Of a stretch of 6,060 bases of DNA, positions 1 to 6,060 are shown one piece after another. The notes under the pieces are model-generated. The model worked only from the letters and a program-made list of their open reading frames with translations, was not told the origin of the DNA and made no database searches. A program made the translations under genes and the position numbers. Source of the DNA: Synechococcales cyanobacterium PMM_0073 (GTDB lineage Bacteria > Cyanobacteriota > Cyanobacteriia > Elainellales > Elainellaceae); contig CASBQH010000509.1 of assembly GCA_949127695.1 (NCBI GenBank), positions 1 to 6,060 of the forward strand, given 5' to 3'. How positions within the stretch are numbered: position 1 is the first letter of the stretch; every line of letters begins with the position of its first letter.

Positions 1-369
1 CCATCACCCAGCCCATCACCTGCGCCTCCCGCCGAGCCAGAGGTGCAGGTCTTGACGCCTGAAATTAATCGCAATACTCAGATCAGCGGCCAGAGCAGCG
101 AACAGCGAATGAAGCGCTATTTGATCAATCTCCAGCCCGGTCAAGTGCTGAAAGCGGAGCTGTTGGCAGGGGCAGTGACGCTGAATATTCACTATCCTGA
201 CGGTCGTCCGGTCGAAAATGCCAGCGGCGTCGTGACTTGGAATGCCCGCATTTTTGAGGGCGGCGAATATCAGATCGATGTGATCGCGACTCAGCCCACT
301 GAGTTTTTGCTGAATATTGCGGTACAGGAGCTGCCGCAGGGCAATTCAGCGGGCGGACTGCCCAACTGA
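1..369 (+). CDS. C-terminal fragment of a protein with a Pro-rich linker and a PPC-like beta-sandwich domain
   Basis: The frame is open from the left window edge to the TGA at 367-369 (122 residues visible), so the GTG at 43 is almost certainly an internal Val, not a start. The first residues form a Pro/Ser/Ala linker (PSPSPSPAPPAEPE). A compact domain of about 95 residues follows, with alternating beta-strand patterns: RYLINLQPGQ, VTLNIHYPDG, GEYQIDVIA and EFLLNIAVQ. This pattern resembles the bacterial pre-peptidase C-terminal (PPC-like) fold. In cyanobacteria, similar domains after a Pro-rich linker occur at the end of Ser/Thr protein kinases and of some secreted proteins. The kinase idea is inference, since no catalytic region is in view. 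The short tail (QGNSAGGLPN) looks like a natural C-terminus. A coding region is well supported; the function is not. Confidence 0.75.
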   Translation, partial: PSPSPSPAPPAEPEVQVLTPEINRNTQISGQSSEQRMKRYLINLQPGQVLKAELLAGAVTLNIHYPDGRPVENASGVVTWNARIFEGGEYQIDVIATQPTEFLLNIAVQELPQGNSAGGLPN

Positions 370-413
370 AGCGGCACCCAAGCAGCTGCAATTTCTGCCC
401 GCGAAATCCAGAG

Positions 414-454
414 ATTGGGGCAACCCCACCCTTGTCGTTACGGTTCGCCCCAAT
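414..454. repeat. 8-bp inverted repeat, possible 3'-end hairpin of the upstream gene
   Basis: ATTGGGGC at 414-421 is perfectly complementary to GCCCCAAT at 447-454, with a 25-nt loop. The left arm can instead form a tighter hairpin, GGGG/CCCC at 417-420 and 424-427. It lies 45 nt after the upstream stop codon. No T-tract follows, so it is at best a weak or factor-dependent terminator or an mRNA-end stabiliser. Confidence 0.35.
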
Positions 455-532
455 TCCGGTTGACGCTGCACTGCTTAAACTAAAGACATCGCGTTCGAGC
501 TTGATAGATTCGCTGCTTGCAGCGGCTCAGCA

Positions 533-580
533 GGCCAGCCCAATGGCCAGCCCAGTAAACAACTTAGTAAACAACCCAGT
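533..580. repeat. Degenerate 12-nt tandem repeat, four units
   Basis: Four units of exactly 12 nt run from 533, 545, 557 and 569. Units 1 and 2 share GGCCAGCCCA. Units 3 and 4 share AAACAAC and a terminal AGT. Units 2 and 4 both end in CCCAGT. The array therefore looks like a higher-order duplication (AA'BB') rather than four equal copies. It sits about 80 nt before the candidate dnaK -10 element. A short frame crosses it (ATG 543 to TAA 603). The function is unknown. Confidence 0.6.
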
Positions 581-660
581 AGATTTTCAGAAAAGTTTTG
601 GTTAACCGTCCACTCAGGGTTCGGTAAACCCACCTTCATCGAATCGCCAAACGCACAGAG

Positions 661-669
661 TATATAAAG
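661..669 (+). promoter_or_regulatory. Candidate -10 element for dnaK
   Basis: TATATAAAG is the best match to a -10 hexamer in the upstream region (TATATA at 661-666 or TATAAA at 663-668). No good -35 lies at 16-18 nt; the nearest candidate, TTCATC at 635-640, is 20 nt away. Initiation near 673 would give a leader of roughly 120 nt. A second, weaker pair is TTGACG at 460-465 with TAAAGA at 481-486 (15-nt spacer). The assignment rests only on motif resemblance. Confidence 0.35.
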
Positions 670-795
670 GGTGTTGTCATCCTGAGATTAGCCTGTGCCG
701 AGCTGTCCGTTAGCAGGTGGAATTTCCAGAATGAATTAACCCAGGTGGATTAACCAGGAACCAGATTTTTTATCTAGAACCGGAGCATTAGTTTT

Positions 796-2697
796 ATGGC
801 GAAAGTAGTTGGAATTGACTTAGGAACAACAAACTCCTGCGTGGCGGTAATGGAAGGCGGCAAGCCGACTGTAATCCCCAATGCAGAAGGTGCGCGCACG
901 ACGCCCTCTGTGGTGGCCTATGCCAAAAATGGCGATCGGCTGGTGGGGCAGATTGCCAAGCGTCAGGCGGTGATGAACCCCGAAAATACCTTTTATTCGG
1001 TGAAGCGCTTTATTGGTCGGCGGTTTGACGAAATCAGCAACGAAGCTACTGAGGTTTCGTATAAGGTGCTGAACACAGGCGGCAACGTCAAAATTGACTC
1101 TTCTAACCAGAGCAAGCAGTTTGCCCCTGAAGAAATCTCGGCGCAGGTGCTGCGAAAGCTGAAAGAGGACGCCAGCAAATATCTAGGCGAAGATGTCACC
1201 CAGGCGGTGATTACCGTCCCAGCCTACTTCAACGACTCGCAGCGCCAAGCCACCAAAGATGCGGGCAAAATTGCTGGTCTAGAAGTGCGGCGGATCATCA
1301 ACGAGCCGACTGCGGCCTCGCTGGCTTATGGCCTTGACAAGAAGAGCAACGAAACCGTGCTGGTGTTTGACTTGGGCGGCGGTACGTTTGATGTCTCGGT
1401 CTTGGAAGTGGGCGACGGCGTGTTTGAAGTGCTCTCCACCTCTGGCGATACTCACTTAGGCGGCGATGACTTCGACAAAAAAATCGTGGACTACCTAGCC
1501 GACGAGTTCCGCAAATCTGAAGGCATTGATCTGCGGAAAGACAAGCAGGCGCTCCAGCGCTTAACCGAAGCGGCTGAAAAAGCCAAGATTGAGCTGTCTA
1601 GCGTCACGCAGGCCGAAATTAACCTGCCCTTCATCACCGCGACGCAGGATGGCCCCAAGCACCTGGAAATGACTCTGACGCGCGGTAAATTTGAAGACCT
1701 GTGCAGTGACCTGATCAAGCGCTGCGGCATCCCGGTCGAAAACGCGATGCGGGACGCCAAGAAAGATAAAAACAGCATCAATGAAGTGGTGCTGGTGGGG
1801 GGGTCAACCCGGATTCCGGCGATCCAAGAGCTGGTGAGTCGCATTCTGGACAAAGAGCCTAACCAAACCGTTAACCCCGACGAAGTAGTGGCAATGGGTG
1901 CCGCGATTCAGGCGGGCGTGCTGGCGGGCGAAGTCAAGGATATTTTGCTGCTTGACGTATCGCCGCTGTCGCTGGGTGTGGAAACGCTGGGTGGGGTGAT
2001 GACCAAAATCATTCCGCGCAACACCACGATTCCCACCAAGAAGTCTGAGGTATTCTCAACCGCAGCAGACGGCCAGAGCAACGTCGAAATCCGCGTGCTG
2101 CAAGGCGAGCGCGAGATGGCCAACGACAACCGCGAGCTGTCGGTGTTCCGACTCGATGGCATTCCTTCCGCGCCGCGTGGCGTGCCCCAAATTGAAGTCA
2201 CTTTTGACATTGATGCCAACGGCATTCTGTCGGTGACAGCCAAAGACAGGGGCACTGGTAAAGTCCAAACCGTCAGCGGCATCACGGCTTCCACCTTGCC
2301 GAAGGACGAAGTGGAGCGGATGGTGAACGAAGCCGAGCGCAACGCCGATGCAGACCGCGAGCGCCGCGAAAAAATTGACCTGAAGAACCAGGCAGATTCG
2401 CTAGCTTACCAGGCTGAAAAGCAGATTGCCGACCTGGGTGACAAAGTGCCTGCGGATGACAAGGCCAAGCTAGAAACCCAGATCAAAGACCTGCGTGATG
2501 CCGTCGCCCAAGAAGACTATGACAAGATCAAGTCGCAGACCGCTGAGCTTCAGCAAAGCCTCTACAGTCTAGGCAGCAGCATCTACCAGGGCAGCGAGTC
2601 TGGAGAAGCCCCCACAGACGGTGCTGAAGCGGATGCTGCGGCTTCTGCGGGCGGCGCGGATGATGTGATTGACGCTGACTTTACTGAGACGAAGTAG
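796..2697 (+). CDS. dnaK: Hsp70 molecular chaperone DnaK (cyanobacterial DnaK2 type)
   Basis: Cytosolic ATP-dependent chaperone that folds and protects proteins with DnaJ and GrpE. The 633 aa match the usual full length. The nucleotide-binding domain (about 1-380) carries all three Hsp70 signatures: IDLGTTNS (7-14), [12 protein letters not shown] (190-201) and [16 protein letters not shown] (332-347). The hydrophobic linker DILLLDVSP (382-390) leads to the beta substrate-binding domain (about 391-500), a helical lid (about 501-600) and an Ala/Gly/Asp-rich tail ending [12 protein letters not shown]. That tail, together with the sequence match, points to DnaK2, the main stress-inducible paralogue in cyanobacteria. 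The start is fixed by the conserved [18 protein letters not shown] at 782-785 lies 10 nt upstream, a slightly long spacing. Cys15 in the ATP-site loop is the commonly conserved one; Cys303 and Cys310 are extra. The gene appears monocistronic, with a terminator 62 nt after the stop and no grpE or dnaJ next to it here. Confidence 0.98.
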   Translation: MAKVVGIDLGTTNSCVAVMEGGKPTVIPNAEGARTTPSVVAYAKNGDRLVGQIAKRQAVMNPENTFYSVKRFIGRRFDEISNEATEVSYKVLNTGGNVKIDSSNQSKQFAPEEISAQVLRKLKEDASKYLGEDVTQAVITVPAYFNDSQRQATKDAGKIAGLEVRRIINEPTAASLAYGLDKKSNETVLVFDLGGGTFDVSVLEVGDGVFEVLSTSGDTHLGGDDFDKKIVDYLADEFRKSEGIDLRKDKQALQRLTEAAEKAKIELSSVTQAEINLPFITATQDGPKHLEMTLTRGKFEDLCSDLIKRCGIPVENAMRDAKKDKNSINEVVLVGGSTRIPAIQELVSRILDKEPNQTVNPDEVVAMGAAIQAGVLAGEVKDILLLDVSPLSLGVETLGGVMTKIIPRNTTIPTKKSEVFSTAADGQSNVEIRVLQGEREMANDNRELSVFRLDGIPSAPRGVPQIEVTFDIDANGILSVTAKDRGTGKVQTVSGITASTLPKDEVERMVNEAERNADADRERREKIDLKNQADSLAYQAEKQIADLGDKVPADDKAKLETQIKDLRDAVAQEDYDKIKSQTAELQQSLYSLGSSIYQGSESGEAPTDGAEADAAASAGGADDVIDADFTETK

Positions 2698-2725
2698 CTG
2701 AGATAAAGCAACTGAGACGAGATAG

Positions 2726-2748
2726 AGAGCGGCAAGGTCTGCCGCTCT
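2726..2748. repeat. 9-bp perfect hairpin after dnaK
   Basis: AGAGCGGCA (2726-2734) pairs fully with TGCCGCTCT (2740-2748) around a 5-nt loop. It starts 28 nt after the dnaK stop. It is followed by TAAAAC rather than a T-tract, so on the plus strand it is more likely an mRNA 3'-end stabiliser or first-stage pause site. The true terminator comes 12 nt later. Confidence 0.6.
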
Positions 2749-2759
2749 AAAACTCACTC

Positions 2760-2793
2760 AAAGACCGCTTTCCTGGGAGGAGGCGGTCTTTTT
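2760..2793 (+). terminator. Intrinsic terminator of dnaK, possibly also used by cphB
   Basis: AAAGACCGC (2760-2768) pairs with GCGGTCTTT (2783-2791). The stem continues inward past a small mismatch with TCCT (2771-2774) and AGGA (2778-2781) around a GGG loop. The right arm runs into five T (2789-2793), which makes a good plus-strand terminator. Read from the other strand, the same hairpin lies only a few nt after the cphB stop and is followed by TTTGAG, a weak U-tract. It may therefore act bidirectionally between these convergent genes. Confidence 0.85.
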
Positions 2794-2799
2794 ATCGGT

Positions 2800-3627
2800 T
2801 CAAGCTGCGCTCTGTACAGTTAGATCCATCGGCAAGATCGGCTGTCTAGTCTGCAAGTTAAAGCGGTAGCCTGCTGGCAGAATATGCAGCTTGACGCCGC
2901 AAATGGCCAGACTTTCATTTCTCAGCAGCAGCTCTAGGTTGTTGTGCGTGGCTTCAGTTTCGTCCACCACCGTCACCGAGCCTTGCCCCACCACCTCAAA
3001 CTCATTGCCCTCGACAATCACTGCCGTATCTTCGTCAATTCCGATCCCTAAAATAGCCGGCTGCTGCACTAGCGCCGCAATCAAGCGGCCTAAGCGCCCA
3101 CGCTGTGAAAAATGCTGATCCACCGCAATACCGGGCAAAAATCCCATGCCTGCCCCTAGTTCTACCGAATCCACGCGCGGATGGGTGGCCGAATCACCTT
3201 CGACAATCATAATGTCGGGCATCATGGCGGCTCCGGCGCTGGTGCCGCCAATTACCACACCTGCCGCATGCATCTGCCGAATCGCCTGATCCACCCGCGT
3301 CCCCTTTACCAACTCAATGATCCGCGCCTGATCGCCGCCGGTAAAGAAAATTCCGGTCGCCTGCTGTAGTTTATCTACTGTCTCTTGCCGGTCGCCATCT
3401 TCGGGATGCTCTGTGTCAATGACCTCTACCGCTTCTGCTCCAATCTCTTTGAAGACCCGAATATAGGTATCGCCTACTTCACGCGGGGCAGTCGTGGCCG
3501 CAGTCAGTACGGCAATTTTGGCCTTGGTGCCGCCCGCTCGCCGCACAAACTCCCGCAGCACTAAACAATCGCCCTCTTTATCTTCTGCGCCGCCAATAAT
3601 CACCAGCGCTCCCTTTGAATTGATCAT
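2800..3627 (-). CDS. cphB: Cyanophycinase (peptidase family S51)
   Basis: Cytosolic serine exopeptidase that trims cyanophycin (multi-L-arginyl-poly-L-aspartate) to beta-Asp-Arg dipeptides, releasing stored nitrogen. It has 275 aa, close to the 271 aa of Synechocystis CphB. The landmarks appear in order: IIGGAEDK (10-17), FTGGDQ (95-100), the nucleophile elbow GGTSAGAAMM with Ser130 (127-136), DQHFSQR (170-176) and GIGIDEDT (194-201). Aligned from memory with the Synechocystis enzyme at a constant offset of two, Ser130, His172 and Glu199 fit the catalytic triad. Gln100, Asp170 and Arg176 fit the substrate-binding residues. No signal peptide is seen. The start is supported by GGAG (plus-strand 3635-3638), 7 nt before the ATG. 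cphA, the usual neighbour, is not beside it; ddl diverges from it and dnaK converges on it. It is intact, with no sign of decay. Confidence 0.95.
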   Translation of the reverse strand: MINSKGALVIIGGAEDKEGDCLVLREFVRRAGGTKAKIAVLTAATTAPREVGDTYIRVFKEIGAEAVEVIDTEHPEDGDRQETVDKLQQATGIFFTGGDQARIIELVKGTRVDQAIRQMHAAGVVIGGTSAGAAMMPDIMIVEGDSATHPRVDSVELGAGMGFLPGIAVDQHFSQRGRLGRLIAALVQQPAILGIGIDEDTAVIVEGNEFEVVGQGSVTVVDETEATHNNLELLLRNESLAICGVKLHILPAGYRFNLQTRQPILPMDLTVQSAA

Positions 3628-3690
3628 CCCGATACTCCAAGCTAGTAAAAAGTGTTGTATGTTACGTAATGCTAATTTTAAAACTGGGGA

Positions 3691-3714
3691 TCGCTGTGGG
3701 GATCAGCACAGCGA
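3691..3714. repeat. 8-bp perfect inverted repeat, possible operator
   Basis: TCGCTGTG (3691-3698) and CACAGCGA (3707-3714) are exact reverse complements around an 8-nt spacer, giving a 16-nt centre-to-centre distance typical of dimeric regulator sites. It lies just upstream of the candidate ddl -10 element and overlaps where a -35 would be. The regulator is unknown. A structural or chance origin is possible. Confidence 0.45.
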
Positions 3715-3727
3715 CAGAGCTTTGATA

Positions 3728-3736
3728 TGGTAGGCT
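3728..3736 (+). promoter_or_regulatory. Candidate extended -10 element for ddl
   Basis: TGGTAGGCT fits an extended -10 pattern (TG, one base, then TAGGCT), 30 nt before the ddl ATG, which would give a leader of about 20-25 nt. The overlapping TATGGT (3726-3731) is an alternative. No good -35 is visible; the inverted repeat 3691-3714 occupies that area. Confidence 0.3.
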
Positions 3737-3766
3737 AGCTGCAATCTTTGCGCTGACGGAACGACT

Positions 3767-4798
3767 ATGACGCTGCAAATTGGAGCTTTGTTTGGCGGCT
3801 GCTCTGGGGAGCATGAGGTGTCAATCTGCTCAGCTCAGGCCATTGTCAAAGCGCTCAAGGCAAGCCCCTATCAGGTTCTGCCGTTTTATATTCAAAAAGA
3901 CGGCAGCTGGCAGGCTGGGGCAGTGGCGCAGGCGGTGCTGGATTCAGGCCAGCCGATGCAGGCTCCCGGCAAATCGCTCTGGGAGTTTCCGGCGGCAGCG
4001 CGCGAGGTAGATCTGTGGTTTCCAATGCTGCATGGCCCAAACGGCGAGGACGGCACAATTCAGGGCTTGCTAAAGCTGATGCAGGTGCCGTTCGTCGGCT
4101 GTGGCTTGCTGGCTGCGGCGATTGGCATGGATAAGCTGGCGATGAAAACTGCCTTTGCCCAGGCCGGACTGCCGCAGGTCAAGTATCTGGGCGTGACGCG
4201 CAGCCAGGTGCGCTCCAGCTCTGAGCGGCTCTCGCAGCTCTGCGACCAAATTGAAGCCGAACTGGGCTATCCCTGCTTTGTCAAGCCTGCCAACCTCGGC
4301 TCCTCAGTCGGGATTGCCAAGGTTCGCAGCCGCAGTCAGCTAACGGCAGCGCTGGAAAGCGCGGCTAGCTACGACCGTCGGCTGATTGTCGAGGCGGGCG
4401 TGATAGCGCGTGAGGTGGAATGTGCCGTGCTGGGTAACGACCAGCCCCAAGCTTCGGTGGTGGGCGAGATCCGCTTTAGCAGCGACTTCTATGACTACGA
4501 AACGAAATATACGGCGGGTCAAGCTGACCTGGTAATTCCGGCTCAGCTGCCGCCAGAAGTAAGCCGCCAGATTCAACAGATGGCGGTGCAGGCTTTCTTA
4601 GCAATTGACGGAGCCGGAATTTCGCGGGTGGACTTCTTTTATCTGGAAGCCACAGGCGAGATTTTGATCAACGAAATCAACACGCTGCCCGGTTTTACCG
4701 CCACCAGCATGTATCCGCAGCTCTGGGAGGCCAGCGGCCTGGCGTTTCCAGAGCTTGTGGTGCGCCTAGTTGAGCTAGCGCAGGCAAGGGGGCTTTGA
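3767..4798 (+). CDS. ddl: D-alanine-D-alanine ligase
   Basis: ATP-grasp enzyme that joins two D-Ala in the cytosol to form the dipeptide MurF adds to the peptidoglycan precursor. The 343 aa are close to DdlA-type enzymes. Motifs in order: [10 protein letters not shown] (10-19) with the catalytic Glu15; [12 protein letters not shown] (89-100); MDK (121-123); the ATP-loop [10 protein letters not shown] (173-182); YDYETKY (242-248); SRVDFF (286-291); and [11 protein letters not shown] (301-311). Arg287, Asp289, Glu303 and Asn305 match the family's catalytic Arg and metal ligands. Tyr248 in the omega-loop fits a D-Ala-D-Ala ligase rather than a VanA-like D-Ala-D-Lac ligase. The ATG at 3767 gives the expected N-terminus ([10 protein letters not shown]). 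The ribosome site is weak (GGA at 3758-3760), which is common in cyanobacteria. The 3' end overlaps the convergent beta-helix gene by 24 bp. Confidence 0.96.
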   Translation: MTLQIGALFGGCSGEHEVSICSAQAIVKALKASPYQVLPFYIQKDGSWQAGAVAQAVLDSGQPMQAPGKSLWEFPAAAREVDLWFPMLHGPNGEDGTIQGLLKLMQVPFVGCGLLAAAIGMDKLAMKTAFAQAGLPQVKYLGVTRSQVRSSSERLSQLCDQIEAELGYPCFVKPANLGSSVGIAKVRSRSQLTAALESAASYDRRLIVEAGVIAREVECAVLGNDQPQASVVGEIRFSSDFYDYETKYTAGQADLVIPAQLPPEVSRQIQQMAVQAFLAIDGAGISRVDFFYLEATGEILINEINTLPGFTATSMYPQLWEASGLAFPELVVRLVELAQARGL

Positions 4799-6060
4799 TT
4801 CTGCATCAGGCGGCACAGGCTGATTCCCCAGCTGATTCCCCAGCTGATTTCCCAGATAAACGGGCAGCACTACGCCACCGCCTGTCGCCCAGATCTCGTT
4901 GGCCGCAAACCCGGCGCTGCGCGAAACAGTCCGAGTCTCGCCGTTTCGAGTTTCTGAAATTAGGGTATCAAACGCATTGTCAGAAAAGCTGCTGGTTCTG
5001 AGGTTGACGTAGCTGACGCTGGAGTCTGTTGAGCGAAAGATTGGCTCATCGGTTTGGGGATTATTGCCCACTTCCGCAATGTGAGCGCCCAAGACTTCAG
5101 TTCTGCCGCCGTTTTTGGTATCGACTTTAATGCTGCCCTTTTCGGTCTTTAGCCCAAAAATCCACAGCTGACCGCCATCATTGACAATCCCGGTCGCCTG
5201 TGAATCTAGATTGGTAATTGGACTCTCGCCATATTCAGTGTTGAGTTGACGCGCCCAAGCTCGCCGCCCCGCACCCAGCGCTAATGTCCCCACCACGTCT
5301 TGAATATATAGATCGCCGCTGCCAATTGCTCCAGCGGTAATATCTCCACCTTCAATATCGTTCACCACCAGCGTGCGATCTGACTGATGCTCAATCCCCC
5401 TAAACAGCCACATATGCTCAATGCTAACGGCCTGAGGCAGCGTAGAAGCATCCACAGAAACTCCCTGAGCATCTTGATCAACCACAATCAAGCGACCCGT
5501 GCCATCTAAGCGACTGAACGCAGTTAAGCGCTGTAAATTGCCGCGAAGGTATATATCACCGTTAATATCCCAAGTTTGAGTGCCGGGGAGATAGACAGTG
5601 GTTGCGCCTGAATCAATTGCGGCTTGCAGTGCGGCGGTGTCATCTTTACCATCTCCAGCAATGCCGCCAAACTGCTGAGGACTCGCCCATTGGCTCAGAT
5701 CGGTTTCCCAAGGGATTTCTGGCGGATCAGAGACCGGCAGATTTAAGGTGGTGGCGCTGTCGTTCCAGCTAGAGCGGACTGGATTTTGGCGCAGCGGCAG
5801 ATCAGGAGCGACAATTGCAGAATATTCATCAATGGTGGCGGCATCGACCAAGCTGGAGCCGTCTTTGGCTTGAATCGTGCTGGCGTAGCCGCTACTCTGC
5901 AAATTGCGGACAAACAGATTGCCCGCCTCCAGCTTAATCGCTGAATTTGGGCGATCTGGCGAGAGGGTTTGAAACTGGGAGTCAATTAGGGTGAGCGCGC
6001 CGGAAGCGTTGGCCAGCTGAAAGACGGGCACATCGTTGAAGCTCTTGAGGTCACGAATGC
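4775..6060 (-). CDS. Right-handed beta-helix protein, pectate-lyase-3-like (C-terminal part, cut by window edge)
   Basis: The frame is open from the right edge to the TAG at 4775-4777, so the N-terminus is outside. The GTG at 6029-6031 is an in-frame Val (preceded by SFNDVP), not a supported start. Numbering from that Val, 418 residues are seen. The key motif is [20 protein letters not shown] (121-140) followed by VYLPG (146-150). This is the hallmark opening of Pectate_lyase_3/GH28-like beta-helix domains. The rest has the short alternating strands and Asn/Gly/Asp turns of a parallel beta-helix. Residues 1-100 also look like beta-helix rungs, so an earlier helix domain probably lies upstream. 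Such proteins act on, or bind, polysaccharides, often outside the cell. No catalytic residues can be assigned, so calling it an enzyme would go too far. It ends with three LGNQ repeats (393-404) and a polar Pro-rich tail. Confidence 0.8.
   Translation of the reverse strand, partial: IRDLKSFNDVPVFQLANASGALTLIDSQFQTLSPDRPNSAIKLEAGNLFVRNLQSSGYASTIQAKDGSSLVDAATIDEYSAIVAPDLPLRQNPVRSSWNDSATTLNLPVSDPPEIPWETDLSQWASPQQFGGIAGDGKDDTAALQAAIDSGATTVYLPGTQTWDINGDIYLRGNLQRLTAFSRLDGTGRLIVVDQDAQGVSVDASTLPQAVSIEHMWLFRGIEHQSDRTLVVNDIEGGDITAGAIGSGDLYIQDVVGTLALGAGRRAWARQLNTEYGESPITNLDSQATGIVNDGGQLWIFGLKTEKGSIKVDTKNGGRTEVLGAHIAEVGNNPQTDEPIFRSTDSSVSYVNLRTSSFSDNAFDTLISETRNGETRTVSRSAGFAANEIWATGGGVVLPVYLGNQLGNQLGNQPVPPDAESKPPCLR
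4820..4855. repeat. 12-nt tandem repeat (x3) coding for LGNQ
   Basis: CTGATTCCCCAG occurs at 4820-4831 and 4832-4843, with a one-base variant (CTGATTTCCCAG) at 4844-4855. Read on the minus strand, it encodes LGNQ three times near the C-terminus of the beta-helix protein. Because 12 is a multiple of three, unit gain or loss would not shift the frame. Near-identity of the units suggests recent slippage. Confidence 0.9.

Larger units (their letters stand above)
370..795 (+). promoter_or_regulatory. 426-bp gene-free region upstream of dnaK
   Basis: No convincing gene is seen here. The stretch holds a long-loop inverted repeat (414-454), a degenerate 12-nt tandem repeat (533-580), an 8-bp palindrome GGTTAACC (600-607), a 5-bp hairpin GGGTT/AACCC (617-621 with 627-631), a TATATAAAG element (661-669) and a direct repeat ATTAACC(C)AGG (735-745 and 749-758). 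It presumably carries the dnaK promoter and a long 5' leader. The CIRCE element of HrcA-controlled chaperone genes (TTAGCACTC-N9-GAGTGCTAA) was looked for and is absent, so any heat control must use another route, such as an alternative sigma factor. That last point is inference. Confidence 0.5.
3628..3766. promoter_or_regulatory. Divergent promoter region between cphB and ddl
   Basis: This 139-bp region separates two divergent start codons, so both promoters must lie in it or extend into the genes. On the minus strand, a weak promoter can be drawn for cphB: TTTTAA (3678-3683), an 18-nt spacer, then TACAAC (3654-3659). The perfect palindrome TTACGTAA (3662-3669) sits inside that spacer. No exact NtcA site (GTA-N8-TAC) was found, although cyanophycin genes are nitrogen-linked. 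The promoter assignment is inference from motif resemblance. Confidence 0.45.

Noticed and set aside
43..45. GTG as the start of the first gene
   Set aside because: The frame stays open upstream to the window edge with a typical Pro-rich linker, so this is an internal codon.
125..391. Minus-strand open frame of 88 aa at the left edge
   Set aside because: It overlaps the well-structured plus-strand coding region, and its translation is Arg/Ser/Pro-rich shadow sequence.
1477..1483. A7 run in dnaK as a programmed slippage site
   Set aside because: It encodes the conserved Asp-Lys-Lys-Ile in frame, and no truncated or alternative product makes sense there.
1491..2342. Long open frames on the minus strand inside dnaK (1491-1853 and 1908-2342)
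   Set aside because: They are antisense shadows. Hsp70 genes often have long antisense open frames because of their codon bias. The translations are Ser/Arg-rich and resemble no known domain.
3640..3700. NtcA binding site for cphB
   Set aside because: No GTA-N8-TAC was found; the nearest match, starting at 3645, has TGT instead of TAC.
3494..3733. Plus-strand open frame of 79 aa running from inside cphB into the divergent region
   Set aside because: Most of it is antisense to the clear cphB coding sequence, and the translation is low-complexity with no recognisable features.
4795..5001. Plus-strand open frame of 68 aa directly after ddl
   Set aside because: It lies antisense to the beta-helix gene. 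Its N-terminal repeats (ADSP) are just the other-strand reading of the LGNQ repeat.
6029..6031. GTG as the start of the beta-helix gene
   Set aside because: The frame continues without a stop to the window edge (IRDLKSFND), and no ribosome site or signal peptide is seen at the GTG.
1..6060. CRISPR arrays, tRNA or rRNA genes, insertion sequences, attachment sites
   Set aside because: No repeat-spacer pattern, cloverleaf, transposase-like frame or flanking terminal repeats were seen on reading both strands.

Overview
The window looks like a piece of a cyanobacterial chromosome, probably from a filamentous Leptolyngbya-like lineage. The reasons are a DnaK of the cyanobacterial DnaK2 type (tail ending [12 protein letters not shown]), a cyanophycinase with the full Synechocystis-type active site, a Ddl with a cyanobacterial-looking N-terminal loop ([10 protein letters not shown]), and moderately GC-rich coding DNA. 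The lineage guess is inference from remembered families; no search was run.

Layout. (1) 1-369, plus strand: the C-terminal end of a protein cut by the left edge, with a Pro-rich linker followed by a small beta-sandwich (PPC-like) domain. (2) 370-795: a long non-coding or leader region before dnaK. It holds an inverted repeat, a degenerate 12-nt tandem repeat and a possible -10 element. (3) 796-2697, plus: complete dnaK, 633 aa. (4) 2698-2799: two hairpins, the second a good intrinsic terminator, between convergent dnaK and cphB. (5) 2800-3627, minus: complete cyanophycinase. (6) 3628-3766: a short divergent promoter region with a palindrome and an inverted repeat. (7) 3767-4798, plus: complete D-alanine-D-alanine ligase. 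(8) 4775-6060, minus: the C-terminal part of a beta-helix (pectate-lyase-3-like) protein. It is cut by the right edge, and its 3' end overlaps ddl by 24 bp tail to tail.

How the genes relate. This is mostly housekeeping: protein folding (DnaK), mobilisation of the nitrogen/carbon reserve cyanophycin (CphB), and peptidoglycan precursor synthesis (Ddl). They do not form one pathway, and each gene seems to be its own transcription unit. The only pair likely to share control is cphB and ddl, which diverge from one 139-bp region. The partner genes cphA, grpE, dnaJ and murF are absent from the window.

I see no evidence of a new defence, mobile or biosynthetic system. The points that deserve a second look are small-scale: the two unrelated 12-nt tandem repeats, the symmetric elements between cphB and ddl, the ddl/beta-helix 3' overlap, and the dnaK leader.
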